NCBI GenBank assembly: GCA_029224185.1
Contig: CM055205.1
Coordinates: 12,599,319 to 12,663,318, forward strand
Source: Karalla daura
Lineage: Eukaryota; Chordata; Actinopteri; Chaetodontiformes; Leiognathidae
Length of the DNA stretch: 64,000 bases
Direction of reading: 5' to 3'
Below the pieces are notes generated by a model. That model had not been told where the DNA came from and made no database searches. It saw only the letters and a list, made by a program, of their open reading frames with translations. Both the position numbers and the translations under genes were made by a program. Of the stretch, positions 14,701 to 26,600 are shown piece after piece (position 1 is the first letter of the stretch; each line of letters opens with the position of its first letter).

Positions 14701-16382
14701 TGGAACATGAATGCAGTAGCACAAAATAGCTCTCATCCCCTGCCTCAGTGATCATGAGGAATCCCTCGTGTCCCCCTGTGTGACAGCGTGCAGGGGTTTA
14801 TGTGCAGCCAGGGCACTTGTAGGAGAATTTATGAGCTGAGAGCTCTGACGTACAGCAACTCTGTTGAGTCATTTTTCAGTATATGGAGAATCTGATCTCA
14901 TCCTGTTCAACGACACCACAGCCACTGCTTACATCACAGCCACTCATCACAGGCGCACGTAACAACTATTTACAGAGACACAGATACTGTAACAACTCTT
15001 CATCCGTGAGTTTAACCGTCTCGCTGTAATTTTCGACAAAATCGAAAATGATTTTTTGCTCCTATTCTTCTTTTATCGATGTTTTCTCTCTTGCTGCTGC
15101 AGCAAAGCTAATTTCCCCTCTGTGAGGCTAATGAGGGAATATCTTATCTTATCTTCTATGAACTGTGCCTTGGTACAATAGGCCAATACTAAAAGAGGAT
15201 GTCAGGACATTTTCTAATAGGCTTGACTGTAAATCATGACATAACTTGTCTGAAATCATGTCGCAAAAGGCATTTTCGATGAATAGAATTACAGAGTATC
15301 GACGCAGGAGAGAAGCTCTCTGACGTCTGAGGTTTGCCTGTTTGCAGCACTGGCTGTGTAGTGGTTTTGCATGCGTGACTCTTCAGCTGCCGGTGCGTGG
15401 ACACATGTATGCTCTGAATGTTCCACAGGCACAAGATGCTGTGGGCTTATTGACAGTTTACACAGACAAAATGTTGGGGAATCAGCTTGTTGATTCAGGC
15501 TAAAAAAACTCAGTGCAAAACAGCAGTGTTTACCCCACTGTGGCAAAACAGGTTCAGCAAATATCTAAGGACATGGTTCAAGGCCTCAATGAGACTGTGC
15601 ACAGTGCAGATGGAAAAAACACACTTATTCTCTTACAGTTTTGGAAATAATCTAATTAAAGGGTAAAAAAATGAAGATCAGCATGGTAAAAACTTAAACA
15701 ACATTTGATACAGTCTGGTTCCACAACCTGTTCACTGTCGCTATAATAAAATATGTCATTACTGAGAATGTCAAATATATACTATGTCCTTATGGTGCTA
15801 TAAAATGAGGACATTGTGGTTGAAAATTCAAGCTTCCCATGTCCCCATCTGCACCCAGCGTGCTGGAACAGTCTGTTCAGGGTGACTCAAAGTCAGTCAC
15901 TTGGTACAAGTGTCTATCTCTGTGTCTGCCACCCCAGATGTTTCCATATTAAACCTCAATGAGCCTCAGATGTCTTGCAACAGATCCAAATAGTTGGGAG
16001 TCGTGCTCATTGATCATCACGTGAAACCATTGAAGCCAGCCATCCAGCCGGTGTAGCTGTCCTAATCTTAATTATTATTCACATCTGCTCGTTCTGTTGT
16101 ACTATAGTATAGGGAGCTACTGTGATCGAGCTGCGTGCCATGCTCCAGCAATGTGAGCATCTAGTCCCCGTGTCTTGCACCATAGTACAACGTAATTGGT
16201 CGAGGAGGGTGATGAATGCGATGCCGCATTTCCTAGCGTAGTAAAAGGGGCGCTGAACACACGGACAAACACCTACCTTTGGATTCGCAGTCGGCGCAGT
16301 ATTTATTCTCCTCCTGGGCCAGCAAAGAGTTGAGGACAGCCTGGTACCTGTCCACATCTTTCACAGATTTGCCCGTCATCAT
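2709..16382 (-). CDS. smap2: SMAP2-like small ArfGAP, nine coding exons, complete
   Basis: GTPase-activating protein for Arf1-class GTPases, known to act with clathrin at the trans-Golgi network and endosomes. Coding exons in transcript order: 16382-16277, 6387-6254, 5096-4932, 4796-4737, 4498-4447, 4310-4153, 3688-3514, 3417-2927, 2834-2709. All junctions have AG acceptors and GT donors and keep frame, giving 488 residues. The ArfGAP domain spans about residues 14-135, with zinc-finger cysteines C29, C32, C49, C52 and the putative catalytic arginine R57 in HRNLGVH. A clathrin box LLGLD (169-173) is split over exons 5 and 6. The conserved KLSKDSILSLY block and a Met/Gln/Gly-rich C-terminus ending in VWK follow. 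PVVFEKMK and QLQWN-type motifs favour SMAP2 over SMAP1. It is longer than the mammalian protein (about 430 residues), largely because of a Q/M/G repeat in exon 8. The start is the first of two adjacent ATGs; the second may be used instead. Confidence 0.96.
2999..3166 (-). repeat. In-frame 24-bp minisatellite in SMAP2 exon 8
   Basis: Seven consecutive 24-bp units, with no gaps, lie inside the SMAP2 coding sequence and translate to residues 368-423. The unit reads TGMMGQQQ, with variants beginning SG or QG and one G-to-V change (MMVQQQ). The units nearest the C-terminus are the most alike, and those toward the N-terminal side carry the substitutions. Because 24 is divisible by three, copy-number change keeps the frame. 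Mammalian SMAP2 has a Met/Gly/Gln-rich C-terminal region here, but I know of no such regular octapeptide array in it. Confidence 0.95.
4903..4922 (+). repeat. Short GT dinucleotide tract in SMAP2 intron 3
   Basis: About ten GT units lie immediately next to the splice donor that follows SMAP2 exon 3 (donor at 4931-4926 on the minus strand). On the transcript it is a CA-rich tract a few bases into the intron. Confidence 0.8.
6040..6180 (+). repeat. Fragment of a common teleost dispersed repeat
   Basis: The stretch contains the diverged phrase around GGGATAGGATAGAGCAG and ends in a GTGGATGGATG-type tail. This resembles the widely dispersed fish repeat whose 3' part reads like 'GGGATAGGCTCCAGC ... 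GGATAAGCGG ... ATGGATGGATG'. It lies in SMAP2 intron 2, close to exon 2. I assign no family name. Confidence 0.5.
7065..7175 (+). repeat. Pyrimidine-rich low-complexity tract
   Basis: Nearly uninterrupted C/T with CTCCTCCTC and CTCTCTCTC runs, inside SMAP2 intron 1. Open frames across it encode only Ser/Leu/Pro or Glu/Arg runs and are compositional artefacts. Confidence 0.85.
11790..12055 (+). repeat. Common teleost dispersed repeat (CAGTCCAAAAACATGCATG module)
   Basis: The segment contains, in order, CACAGTCCAAAAACATGCAT, a TTAATTGG...CTAAATTGCCC block, a GT-rich spacer, a CCTGTGATAGGCCGGTGACC block and a weaker AGCTGGAGAAACCC end. This ordered set of phrases is typical of a high-copy fish repeat found throughout teleost intergenic and intronic DNA. 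It is diverged and lacks a clean terminus. The family name is not assigned. Confidence 0.75.
12842..12893 (+). repeat. Interrupted CA microsatellite
   Basis: Two short CA tracts separated by a CTTCATGCGTG-type interruption, in SMAP2 intron 1. Confidence 0.85.
13168..13191 (+). repeat. GT microsatellite
   Basis: About twelve uninterrupted GT units in SMAP2 intron 1. Confidence 0.9.
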
Positions 16383-16726
16383 CGCACCTTGTCCTCCTCC
16401 TCCTCCTCTCCTCCTCCTTCCTCTTCTTCTTCTCCCGGTCCGTGCCGGCTACAGTCGAGCCTCGGCCTCTTGTTTCACCAAATTAAAGCGGTGTTGTGCA
16501 GAGCTCTGTCTCTCTATCTATCTCTGTGTGCCTCTCTCTCCTCTGGTCAGGCAGTTTGCTTCCTTCACAGGGAGGGGATGACTCTCCTCCGGGCCGACAG
16601 CATGCAGACTGTAGGGGATGTAAGAGAGTCCTGATGGAGACGTGAAGCGAGATGTAACGTAGTGTCGACTTTACAGTGTACCAGTCACCCTATCACTGAC
16701 TGATGTGGAGCAGTCCAGCTCCAAGG

Positions 16727-16851
<125 letters not shown>

Positions 16852-16925
16852 TCACACAATCTCTCTCTCACGCACGCACAGGCGTGCACGCGGCAGCTCC
16901 TCAGATCTGATTGGTCACTCCAATT

Positions 16926-17250
16926 ATGAATGAAGAACAATCTAAAACTGCCTTTTCTTCCTGCTTTAAAAACAACTTTGGCTCATCTTCCTGTATATGT
17001 TTGAAGTGTGCTGCCATCCTGTGGTCAATCATGAGAGGGTTGGGCTAAGTAGGTCCTGACGCGCACACTCACATACACTTACTGAAGCACACGTGTGCAA
17101 TATATTGCTATTAAAACAAATGTCATCCGTCAATACAGATATGAATGAAGAATTGTCCTAAACTGTCCTGTTTTTCCCTCTGAAGATGTCATGGGCTCAT
17201 CCTCATATGGTTGTGTGAAGTGTGCTGCCATCCTGTGGTCAACCATGAGA
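16926..17250 (+). repeat. Diverged tandem duplication, about 215-bp period
   Basis: The phrase ATGAATGAAGAA occurs at 16926 and 17141, and GAAGTGTGCTGCCATCCTGT followed by GGTCAA occurs at 17003 and 17217. Between them are matching diverged blocks (AAACTG.CCT, GGCTCATC.TC). The offsets of 215 and 214 bases fit one duplication with small indels. The rest of each unit is not clearly alike. Confidence 0.8.
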
Positions 17251-18087
17251 AGTTTTGGAGAAGAAGATCTTGACTGTGAGCTCTCCTGAACGCCAGGGGA
17301 CAGTAAAACATCTGGCAAGAGGAGAGTAGCCCAGGAAGACTGGTGGGACAGCTGACTGAGGGACTGCGTCAAGGTAACTGAAGACGTGCCGGAAATGAGA
17401 GATGTTCCAATTCAAAATAATGATTATAACGAGAATAATGTTAACTGATAACAATGCCAATAATGCTGCTGCCACTGCAGCTACTCCTACTACTATAAAT
17501 ATACAACACACTGGCAGTGAAATGTACTGGAAACAGACCTGACCATGCAAAACAAGATAGGAAAGAACCACAAATATTAAACATATAGAAATAACAGTAA
17601 ATTAAAAAAAATCACAAGAATTTTGAGAAGCTAAGAACATGATTTAAAACACAAGCTAAAACATACCCAAGGATCAAAGAATGAGGCTCTGGTCATCTGA
17701 AGGCGCGTTAAAACAAGTTTAAGCTAATGTAGTGTCTATTTGATTTAATATCAGTTGTTTGAAGGCTTTGATGCGATTATTTTTAGAAGAGAGTACTAAT
17801 TATTATTTAAACAACAGTAGGCATTAGGTCGTCTTCTTTTCCCAATACATTGTTACACTGTATACGGTGTGAATTTTATTTTATTTTATTATTATTATTA
17901 TTGTTATTATTTCATCTTATTTTGTAGGGCAGTCTGAAGTGGATGCTGTAGTGTCGCTGACTTGACAGCAGGGGGAGCGTGACTAAACAGGAGATTACGG
18001 AAATAACGTTAACTGCTTAGGCAGAATCAAATAAATAAAGGATTAATATCGAGTCACCACCTGTGTAAGCCTGTAACACTGTCCACA

Positions 18088-21000
18088 ATGTCCCGGCAAT
18101 CCAGTCGAGCGACAGACAGCAAAAAGATGGTAGGAGACCGCAGCGGGATTAACGCTGGACGCAGAGATGTAGCTTAGCCTAGCCTAGCCTCAGGCTAACC
18201 AGAGCTGTGCAGCGCTAGCTGCTTTATCTGTTCTCACTGTGTGTATGTGTGTGTGTGCGATGACTGCTGGCTGACAGTCGATTATGATTGTTGAACAGTA
18301 GTTTCTAGATACTTGAAGAGTATTTCAGCTGAGTGAATAGGACCGCTTTACATGTTTATCCTATCTGGTTTGACAGGATAGTTCCTCTTAGCTCGTATGC
18401 TAAATGTGTAGCCTCCGTGGCAGCTTGTTTACTTTAGGAAAACTGAATGAAAACGAGAACGTGCAACGTTGAACTAGTAACTCAAGGCTAGTTTAAACTA
18501 GGCTTAAATACACTGTTTGAATAATAGTTTGAAATAGCTGATAAACAACTAGAATCGGTGAAAGAAGCAATAAGTTCCTGCCTGTCCTGTTGGAGGCAGT
18601 AATAATGTCAGTCTTGTAACTTTTGTTACATCGGTACTTATGTAGAAATATATTTGCAGATGATTTAAGGAATTTACATGAACCAGAAAAATATAGAAGT
18701 GACAATTTAAGGCAACCTCCCATAAACATCGAGATAGTATCTTTGTGCAATGCATAGAGAAATATCTTAATGGGGAAAAAGTGAGATGAAGCAAAGTATG
18801 AAATGGGTGTAAGAGGAGTTTTCAGTCTTGATTTGATAGAAACTAGAGGGGAAGCAGACAAACTTTTTTGTGAGTTTATTGCCGATATGTGCAACATAGA
18901 AAGTGAACAGTGTGTTGTTATTTGGATTCTCTTACTCTGGGGCTCTAGCAGTGGCTGATATGTGACCCATCTTGCTTTCTCTCCTGCAGAACTCTGAGCT
19001 GTTCACTCTGACCTACGGGGCCCTGGTCACCCAGCTCTGTAAGGACTACGAGAACGATGAAGAGGTTAACAAGCAACTGGACAAAATGTGAGTGTGCTGT
19101 CATGAGGTTCCGTTCATCTACTCTCACCAAAATGTGGCATCTGTATACCATAGGATGGCTTTCACTTGACTTGTGGTGGAATTTGTGAAATAACACATGG
19201 ACTGGTTCTCATGTAGCGCTTTCCCGGTCTTCAAGGTGCTTTACTTGACAACTTACATGCACCCATTCACCCTCATTCATACGCTGTTGATAGAGGCTGC
19301 CCTATGTGCTCTGTATGTCAAACCAGTAGCTTTAACCATTCACACACACTCAGGCACTGATGAAAGCGTCAGTCTGGAGTTCAGTGTCTTGTCCAAGATT
19401 TCTTCAACATCTAGAGCAGGGTTTGGATTGAACCAATGACCTTCCTTTCCACCTTACATATCAAGCAAGAATAACTTATTGTGCACTACTTATCATAGGA
19501 CAGGCAAAAAAAGCTAAATATTCCAGATAAGTGCTGCCTACCTAACTGATATCTTAGATGTATTAATCAGTAGATAGAGCCATTTGTGGGTTAGCTGTCA
19601 GTCATCATGTTTTTCCTTCATACCATCTTAAGTGATAGAAACCGTCCATCCATCTAGTATCATACTAGGTCATCAGTTCATCAGTCATCACTAGGTCTCA
19701 GGACACACATACACAGAACTAAGAAATTGAGAAATTAAGAGTGCCCTTTTAACCTTACCATGCATTTTTTGGATTGAGGAGGAAACCAAAATACTTGGGA
19801 GAACATACAAACTCTGCCCTGAAATGCCTTGGCTTCGCTGTTAAACGCTCCTTGACTGGGAGGTGACTGAAATATCCATGGGAAATCATCTCTGGCTTAA
19901 AACTGTACAAGTTCTGAGTATGGCTCATGTTCCACATGTGGACCTGTTACAGCCAGCCACCAGGGGGAGGTGGAACTGTTTTGACCTCACATTTGAGGCG
20001 CTGTGCTGTCATCCAAATGTACAGTCGCTGTTGTTTAACTATAACAAGATGTAGCTCCGCTCTCTACCCTTTGGATGGATAATATAGACACTGGATACAC
20101 TCACTGAGTTCATGAAGCGAGTCGTTCTGCATCACCAGATTGCTGAACTGCGGGATGAGAGATGAGATGAGAAGTCGTCTTGGATCTCTCCCTTTAACTC
20201 ACACTTTCACACCGCTCTGACACATTCCGCCTGCTCTCTATTCATAATGTACCGGGACAAAACTGGAGCAGAGATGACATAATCGGGTTTTATTTCTAAC
20301 ACTTCTGTGTCAGAGGTTCCCCCTCTGTTTTTCTAATTTCTCAGAACTTCTTTAAAGAGGCGCACTCTGATATATGTTTTTATGACAGACCCAAAAAAAA
20401 AAAAAAAAGAAATCTGGACGGCCCTGCTGGATAAGATTCTCCCACAAAATAAGATTAAGTAAAATCGCTAGGTTTCAAACTCAAAAAATTCAAAACATCC
20501 TGTCACGATGACAGGACTTTGGACTGGATGTACTTTTTGCTTTTCTGCTCGCGCTAAGCTCTCTCCAAGCTAAGTTGTGATGAGGCTCGTCTTACCTGGC
20601 CTTAGAAGGCAGTGCGTCTGTGCTGCCCTCTCTGGTGCCCAGCAGATCAAATCAGATCAGAGCAGACCATGTTAGGTCCGGGATGCATCACTTGGCTTCG
20701 GATTTCATAGTAAGAGGAAGCTGACATGACCCCTCTCGTCAGAATCATCCCCATTTGCCAAGAGCACAACCCAAAAATGTGTTTCGTTGGAACAGACCTC
20801 TATCCTATTACTATCATTTCTCATCTGTATGTTTCATCTCCCGTGAAGAGGAGTAACGGCTCTCTATCTGAATCCCCTGTTCCCTCCTGCAGGGGTTATA
20901 ACATCGGCGTGCGTCTGATAGAGGACTTCCTGGCACGCTCCAACATCGGCAGGTGTCAGGATTTCCGAGAAACGGCCGACGTCATCGCCAAGGTAATTGG

Positions 21001-22997
21001 AAGGTTCCAGGCCAATCAGAGCGTGACCGTGGACCTCTCCCAAGATGGAGCGAGAGACTGAGAGGGATAACGGAGGGAGAGAGACCAGAGACTGAGAGGG
21101 AAAGGGAGAGGGAGAGGGAGATCTCGATGAAATGTCCCAGCAATTGATGGGGTGGAAGGAGCGAGGGATGGTGGGAGGGGTAGGCAGAGCCGATGATTGT
21201 GACTGAGCAGGGAGCTCTTCAGGTCCCGGAGCTTGCGTGATAGTCGCTTTGCATATTCAGAAGGTGAGGGTTTCAGTTACATGCGGGATGAAAAGTAATC
21301 TCCTCTGGGCAGGAAGGTGACGATCACGTTACCGGCGTGGTATGTTGTGACCGACGGACGGGCCGAACGATCAGATAATGAGGGTCCCTCTCAGGCCCGA
21401 CTGAGCGCTCAGCTCTCCAACTTTTTTCAAGGTGTTGCTGCTGCTTGTTAGGGGGAGTCAGACCACAGATGTGACCCCGGCTGGCAGGAGTTTTATCCGG
21501 GATTTAAACGATACATAAATGTTAATGTTTTGAGAAGTTTATCTAGGGCTGTGCAGCTAGGGCCAGGGCTACATCTACATGTTATTTGCAGCATTTAGTA
21601 TCAATATACATCATTATCTATCAGTGCATATTATCTATACATCATGAACGATAACTAACAATAATCAGTGTCAGTAGAGTCAATGGCAGCAATGACATAA
21701 CCAGTCATTATAAACCTATTTATGTACAGTAATTATTACATATGCATTGTGTTTTTGATCTAAAAACATGGTTATTGTTGATCGTGCTATTATCAACAGT
21801 AGTTATAATTCCCATCTATCTATTCCCATCTAAAGCAGCCTTACTTAAAATATCCCAAACACACAAAATGCAAACTGAGCTGCCACTAGAATATGCACAA
21901 TGTACAGGATTCACGTTGTTGCCAGACCCCCGCCTCAGGATATCACTACATTATCTCTGAAATCACCTCAGTCTTTCATCAGATGGATCCATATGGAGGA
22001 GGCTTGTTGTTTGTTTAAAAAACAGATTTCCTAAATCACAAGCAGTCTCTTTTAGAGGGTGAGATTTCGGCACCCTTCTATTATTTACTGCTGTTATTTC
22101 TGACTAAAAGACTGTTTCATGAGGCAAGCTCATGACCGGGTCCAACGATCCGGGTCCAAAAAAAAAAAGGTCCGCCCGGCACCATATGTAATTTGTTTTC
22201 CATCGATGTGACTGCAATTTCCATAATGAGCGCGTGCTTGAAACGCTGCCCGTCCTGTGATGCACCACAGAGACACAAAGGCCGAGCAGAGCGGAGCCGA
22301 GCAGAGCAGAGGGGAGGATGCAGTGGTTGTCAGAGAGCAGGTGTGTGCCGTGGTCACCTTTTTAGCGGAAATGACTCACGACTGTGCGGGGGCCTCGCAC
22401 TTACATAAAGGGCCGGGATCAGTTTGGTACAAGCAAAAACCCCTGAAATCAACCTGTGAAACCATGTTTCACATGAATGTGTCTGACGCTCCAAACGCTC
22501 CATCCAATGATAACTACAGTCTGACAGTCAATACCTTTTTGTATGTAGGACTGCCTACAATTGCTCTTCTCTGTGGAGTTGTTATCCTCATTATGGGATG
22601 TTGGATGTTGTTAGGTGGCCTTCAAGATGTACCTGGGAATCACCCCCAGCGTGACAAACTGGAGCCCAGCGGGAGACGAGTTCTCCCTGATCCTGGAGAA
22701 CAACCCGCTGGTGGACTTTGTGGAGCTGCCCGATAACCACAGCACGCTCATCTACTCCAACCTGCTGTGCGGGGTGCTGAGAGGAGCCCTGGAGATGGTA
22801 AGGTTGACCCCCGACCCTGTTTACACTGTCTCAACGTGTTTGTGGATAGAAATCTAAAAGAACAGTGTCCGATCTAGGTCCAGATGGCGGTGGACGTGAG
22901 GTTTGCCCAGGACACACTGCGGGGGGACAACGTCACAGAAATCCGCATGAAGTTCATCAAGAGGATCGAGGAGAACCTCCCAGCGGGAGACGAGTGA
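18088..22997 (+). CDS. trappc3: TRAPPC3 (BET3) core TRAPP subunit, five exons, complete
   Basis: Subunit of the TRAPP tethering complexes, which act as exchange factors for Rab1/Ypt1-type GTPases in ER-to-Golgi and intra-Golgi transport. Coding exons: 18088-18129, 18990-19087, 20893-20992, 22615-22797, 22878-22997. All have GT donors and AG acceptors, and the joined frame gives 180 residues, the same length as the mammalian protein. The sequence is almost collinear with it, for example SELFTLTYGALVTQLCKDYE in exon 2, GVRLIEDFLARSN in exon 3 and GITPS.TNWSPAGDEFSLIL in exon 4, with the C-terminus ENLPAGDE. The cysteine at residue 68 (NIGRCQDF), the acylated site known for BET3, is present. The methionine at residue 47 is split across the exon 2/3 junction. 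It lies head-to-head with SMAP2. I see no truncation. Confidence 0.98.
18130..18989 (+). other. trappc3: TRAPPC3 intron 1
   Basis: An 860-base intron with a GT donor and a pyrimidine-rich CTTTCTCTCCTGCAG acceptor. It begins with a short GCTTAGCCTAGCCTAGCCTC repeat (about 18172-18191) and a short GT tract. I see no gene in it. Confidence 0.9.
19197..19445 (+). repeat. Teleost dispersed repeat fragment (TAGCGCTTTCC module)
   Basis: It contains the ordered phrases TCATGTAGCGCTTTCC, CACCCATTCACCCTCATTCA, GAGGCTGCC, GTGTCTTGTCCAAG and GATTGAACCAATGACCTTCC. These match the layout of a very common fish repeat found in introns and intergenic DNA. The copy is diverged and its family name is not assigned. 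It lies in TRAPPC3 intron 2. Confidence 0.65.
19745..19835 (-). repeat. Teleost dispersed repeat fragment, reverse orientation
   Basis: The run CATGCATTTTTTGGATTGAG followed by GAGGAAACCAAAATACTTGG and GAGAACATACAAACTC is the reverse of the CAGTCCAAAAACATGCATG module seen at 11790-12055. It is truncated at both ends. Confidence 0.65.
20993..22614 (+). other. trappc3: TRAPPC3 intron 3
   Basis: A 1.6-kb intron. After the donor there is a purine-rich stretch of GAGAGGGA-type repeats (about 21060-21170). The longest open frame runs out of the intron into exon 4 and is not independent coding sequence. Nothing else was recognised. Confidence 0.88.
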
Positions 22998-23480
22998 TCC
23001 GATCCGACACGTTTGGTTTGTGGAGGACTGAGACGCACAGATAACACCTTCTCACACAGGCTGAAAGGATGAGCGAACTAAACGATCGACTTCGAGACGA
23101 GTGGCTTATCTCCATACCCCGAAGGATGTCCTCTCATCTTCATCTCCTGCTTCTTTTCTGCCTGTGCTTTCGGGAATTCCAAGAGACGATTCCCCTGAAG
23201 AAAAGAAACACTGTCGACTATGAAAACACCTCACTGGACCATAAGACCACCCTGGGAAGAAGTCACTGTTATTATCCGGTCATGTATAGATTGTTTCTTT
23301 TGTTTGTGTTTTGGTGTGTGTGTGTGTGTGCGATGCTGAAAAACCTTACATCGTGATGTTTTTATGTTTGTCCTTTTTTTTTTAAGAAATCACATTCTAT
23401 GTTCTGCCGCCAACGAAGTAAAAGGCGTGTTAATTTATGTAGATGGATATGTCCAATAAAAGCGGCATATTCAATACGAT
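22998..23480 (+). other. trappc3: TRAPPC3 3' untranslated region
   Basis: It runs from the TRAPPC3 stop to just past the polyadenylation signal at 23455-23460. It includes a short GT tract near 23310-23330 and a T-run near 23370-23383. The end is inferred from the signal. Confidence 0.7.
23455..23460 (+). promoter_or_regulatory. TRAPPC3 polyadenylation signal
   Basis: Canonical AATAAA about 460 bases after the TRAPPC3 stop, followed within 30 bases by a GT-rich stretch (TCGTGTTTTGTGATG), the usual layout of a cleavage site. Confidence 0.75.
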
Positions 23481-23568
23481 GCTTTAGTCGTGTTTTGTGA
23501 TGCTGCGGAGAGTCGACACTTTCTAACGGGCCAGATGGGTAACCTGGAACGGTTTTAACTAGTCAGCC

Positions 23569-23570
<2 letters not shown>

Positions 23571-23608
<38 letters not shown>
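23571..23608 (+). repeat. CA microsatellite
   Basis: Nineteen uninterrupted CA units, about 110 bases beyond the TRAPPC3 polyadenylation signal. Confidence 0.95.
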
Positions 23609-23611
<3 letters not shown>

Positions 23612-26600
23612 CCCGTGTCCTCTGTACCACCTTGTCAGTTCTGTTTCAGTGTACTGTGGGAGCGTTATTCCTTTGGAGCACCGCAGCCTCTCTGAGAAGG
23701 CAAACAATAACAGACCTAATGCCTCTCTTATGTTTGTTCAGGGTCCATGGAAGTAATCTGTGTGCTTGCGGTTTGCGTGCATGCGTATGGATGTGTGTGT
23801 GCAGAGAAGGAAAAGGCTGCCATGCTAAAGCTCACCAGTGCCGGGCTCTGGCCGTCACACCTGTGAATGGTTTTACATCACCCAGAGGTAACGAACAGGA
23901 CCTCTCATTTAGAGCCGCTGCACACCTCATCAATAACCCCAAAACACAGGCAGTCATTCACTAACACGCACACGCCCACATACAAATCATCCCCGGCCTT
24001 GCTTTTAGAGGCAAGAATCTGGTCTGGATACCACGAGAACATTAGCCATGTTTTTCTTGTTCTTTGTCTTTTTTGTTTTTTTTTTCCGTTTTATTGTGTA
24101 ACAGAACAATAACATTAGTACCGAACTCACGAGTCTGCTGAAAGCACTTAGAGGATGAGATTTTAAGATAGGGATTTCCTCTTGGACAAATCTGTCAGCC
24201 ATTAGCTTCTGGAAACTGTCAGGCTCTACACATCCTATTTTATAGCCGCTATTACAAGGATCCATTTCTGCTTTTACAGTTTTGTCGTCCAGACACCTGA
24301 AGTCTCCCCGCAAAGCCACCAGAGGTTGCTGTGTGCATTACCTTCCCCTGCTAGAGGCAGCTTTCACTATGAGGCTTAAGTTATGTACATTTAGCATTTT
24401 TTGGCCAAAGATGGGTATTGTGGGAGAAATTCACTCCCTTATGTGTAGGAGAACAGGGCTGAGCTGCCAGAAAACATAAATAAAGGGTTCATTTTCCGAA
24501 TATGAATATGGGAAGAGCAGACGACGCGCTGTAGCTGAGCGGAGTGGCCTGTGCCAATACGTGGACTCGACTTTGATTTGGCTGGAGATGAGACAAATGA
24601 TGACAACATGCCGTCTTTGTACTTTATAATCCCTGGGAAGATGTATTAGGATGGGATTTCTCAGTATTATTTACTGTCCTAAGCCGCTGCCCACTGCTGT
24701 CTGGAGTCGTGTTCATTTAAAGGGATAAAGAGTGGAAAGAGGAATCACCCCGCCGGCCGTCCATGTGCAATAAGCCTTGCAGGCCATTAGGCGAGCTCTC
24801 GACACATTACGTGCACATATCTGTGCACCCTGTAGGCCGGCGATGTGGATGTTGGATGGCTAGCGAGCAGGAAATAGTTTTTGAGCAGAAGCTCAATGTA
24901 AATGATTTGGCAGAATTAGGGCCGTGTACCTGGGGGATGGATGGACAGCTGGGTTTGTGTATTTGTGAAAACCTGTATTACTCTGCCATATGCTCGCAGG
25001 AATCCGACTCGGCTAACACACTCCTATGTACGACCTGCACACGGGGGCCGAAGTGAGAATGAATTTATTGCGGCCGCTGTTCTCACAAATAGGCGTTAAT
25101 ACACACTAGGAGGACCTTGTCCAAGCAAACGGCTCATATTCTGTCCCCCACCGCCTTAAGCTCTGCAGAAATGTCCGGCGAGACCCTTGTGATGATTGTT
25201 TTCACAGTTTTACCTATTAAACCGGGGAGTATGAAGACTACAAACTAACTGACTTCACTCCTCGTAACGGAGCGCATCTGCGATTTCTATTCCCCCTGCA
25301 AGGCTGCAGATGTTCCTGCAGAATGAAAACACTGGGGGGAGAAAAAAGAGAAGTTGTTGTTGAGGCACTTAAGACTCTTCCAAAGCCGTGAAGAATTGCT
25401 TGGAAGATGCTATTTTTATCTGTTGTTTTCCTCCCCGCTCTCTCCTTTCTCTCTCTCCCTCTCAGTTGTTGTGCGCTCCAGGAGACGGAGATTTCCCGTC
25501 ACTCAGGTCCCGGGCGCGCCTTGTTTGGTGTCTCCCGTCAGCACACGCGTTGTATTTATCTCATATTTTATTCCGTTATTATCATTTATGTTATTTATTA
25601 CAACGGCCTATATTTTTCAGAAAACTTTATTAGGACAGATCTGGAAAACAAGTAGCAAATGTTACAGGGCCGAGACAACGTGCGCCGATCTGCTTTAAGC
25701 CAGCTAAACGCTTCCATGTGGCCTTTATGGAAAACAAATGGTGAAAGGCACGCCGTGACAGTAAAGCCCAGCGCACAGCCTGGTATTGACCTACGCTTAT
25801 TGAATACCGCATCCCTTTCTTCTGCCTTCACTCCATCCATTTCCATCCACTTTCTCTTTGTTTCCCCCCCACCTTATTTTCTGTCTCCTTTTTCATTGTT
25901 TCAATTCTTCCATGTCCCCTGAAGCCTCAGTCTTTCCCCCCTCTCCTCCCCCCTGCCCCTCTCTCCCCACCACCATTTTCTGAGTCTTGTTCATGTTTTG
26001 CCGATGTGCTCAAGGGGAGCCAGCAGCCTCTAAATCACAGAAAGGATGTGTGGTAGTCAACCGTTGGGGAATGTCCTGTCTCTGACGGGAAACGTGCTGT
26101 CTTTCAGGTGAGGTAAGGGCTGACTGAAGATGCAGTCACCCTGGATTTGCAGAGGTTTCCGGAGTGCGTGTTTTGTGTCTGGTCAGTGGAAAGAGTGGGG
26201 TTGACAGCAGGATGGACAGCACTCTTTGAGAGGAGAATGCAGTGAGTCAGCAAACAACTGTGTTCATGGTAAAAAAAAAATCCCAGACAGACTGAATAAT
26301 GTTCCTGGGCAGTGAAGCGATGTGGGAAGAAGAGGTTGATTTAATAAGCGTGTCTCTGGTGCACACCTGAAAAGATGCTCACATGAACACAGCAGTTGTT
26401 ACATAACTCACGGGCTCTGCACTTGTCTACTAAAACGCATCCTGTTGTTCTTCGTGAAAGTGCGACTCTGGCGGCGCGAGGGGATGTTCGTGGGATCTGC
26501 GTGCGTAAACACCTCGGTAAATAAACGTGGATGTGGTTTCGAAAGGTAATTATGACTTGATTTGTTATGCAGTCACAGTATGTACCCACTGAAATCTGCT

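Larger units (their letters stand above)
6388..16276 (-). other. smap2: SMAP2 intron 1
   Basis: A 9.9-kb intron separates the first coding exon, which carries the first half of the zinc finger, from exon 2, which carries the rest. No coding exon was recognised in it on either strand. It holds a strongly pyrimidine-rich stretch around 7065-7175 (plus strand), short CA/GT tracts near 9895-9915, 10703-10723, 12842-12890 and 13168-13191, and one teleost dispersed repeat at 11790-12055. Confidence 0.85.
19088..20892 (+). other. trappc3: TRAPPC3 intron 2
   Basis: A 1.8-kb intron between the two halves of the split Met47 codon. It carries two fragments of teleost dispersed repeats (19197-19445 and 19745-19835) and a poly(A) run near 20393-20408. 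No further exon was recognised. Confidence 0.88.

Noticed and set aside
22257..22736. 159-codon frame across the end of TRAPPC3 intron 3
   Set aside because: It enters exon 4 in a different frame from TRAPPC3 and has no family motif; the TRAPPC3 exon is certain.
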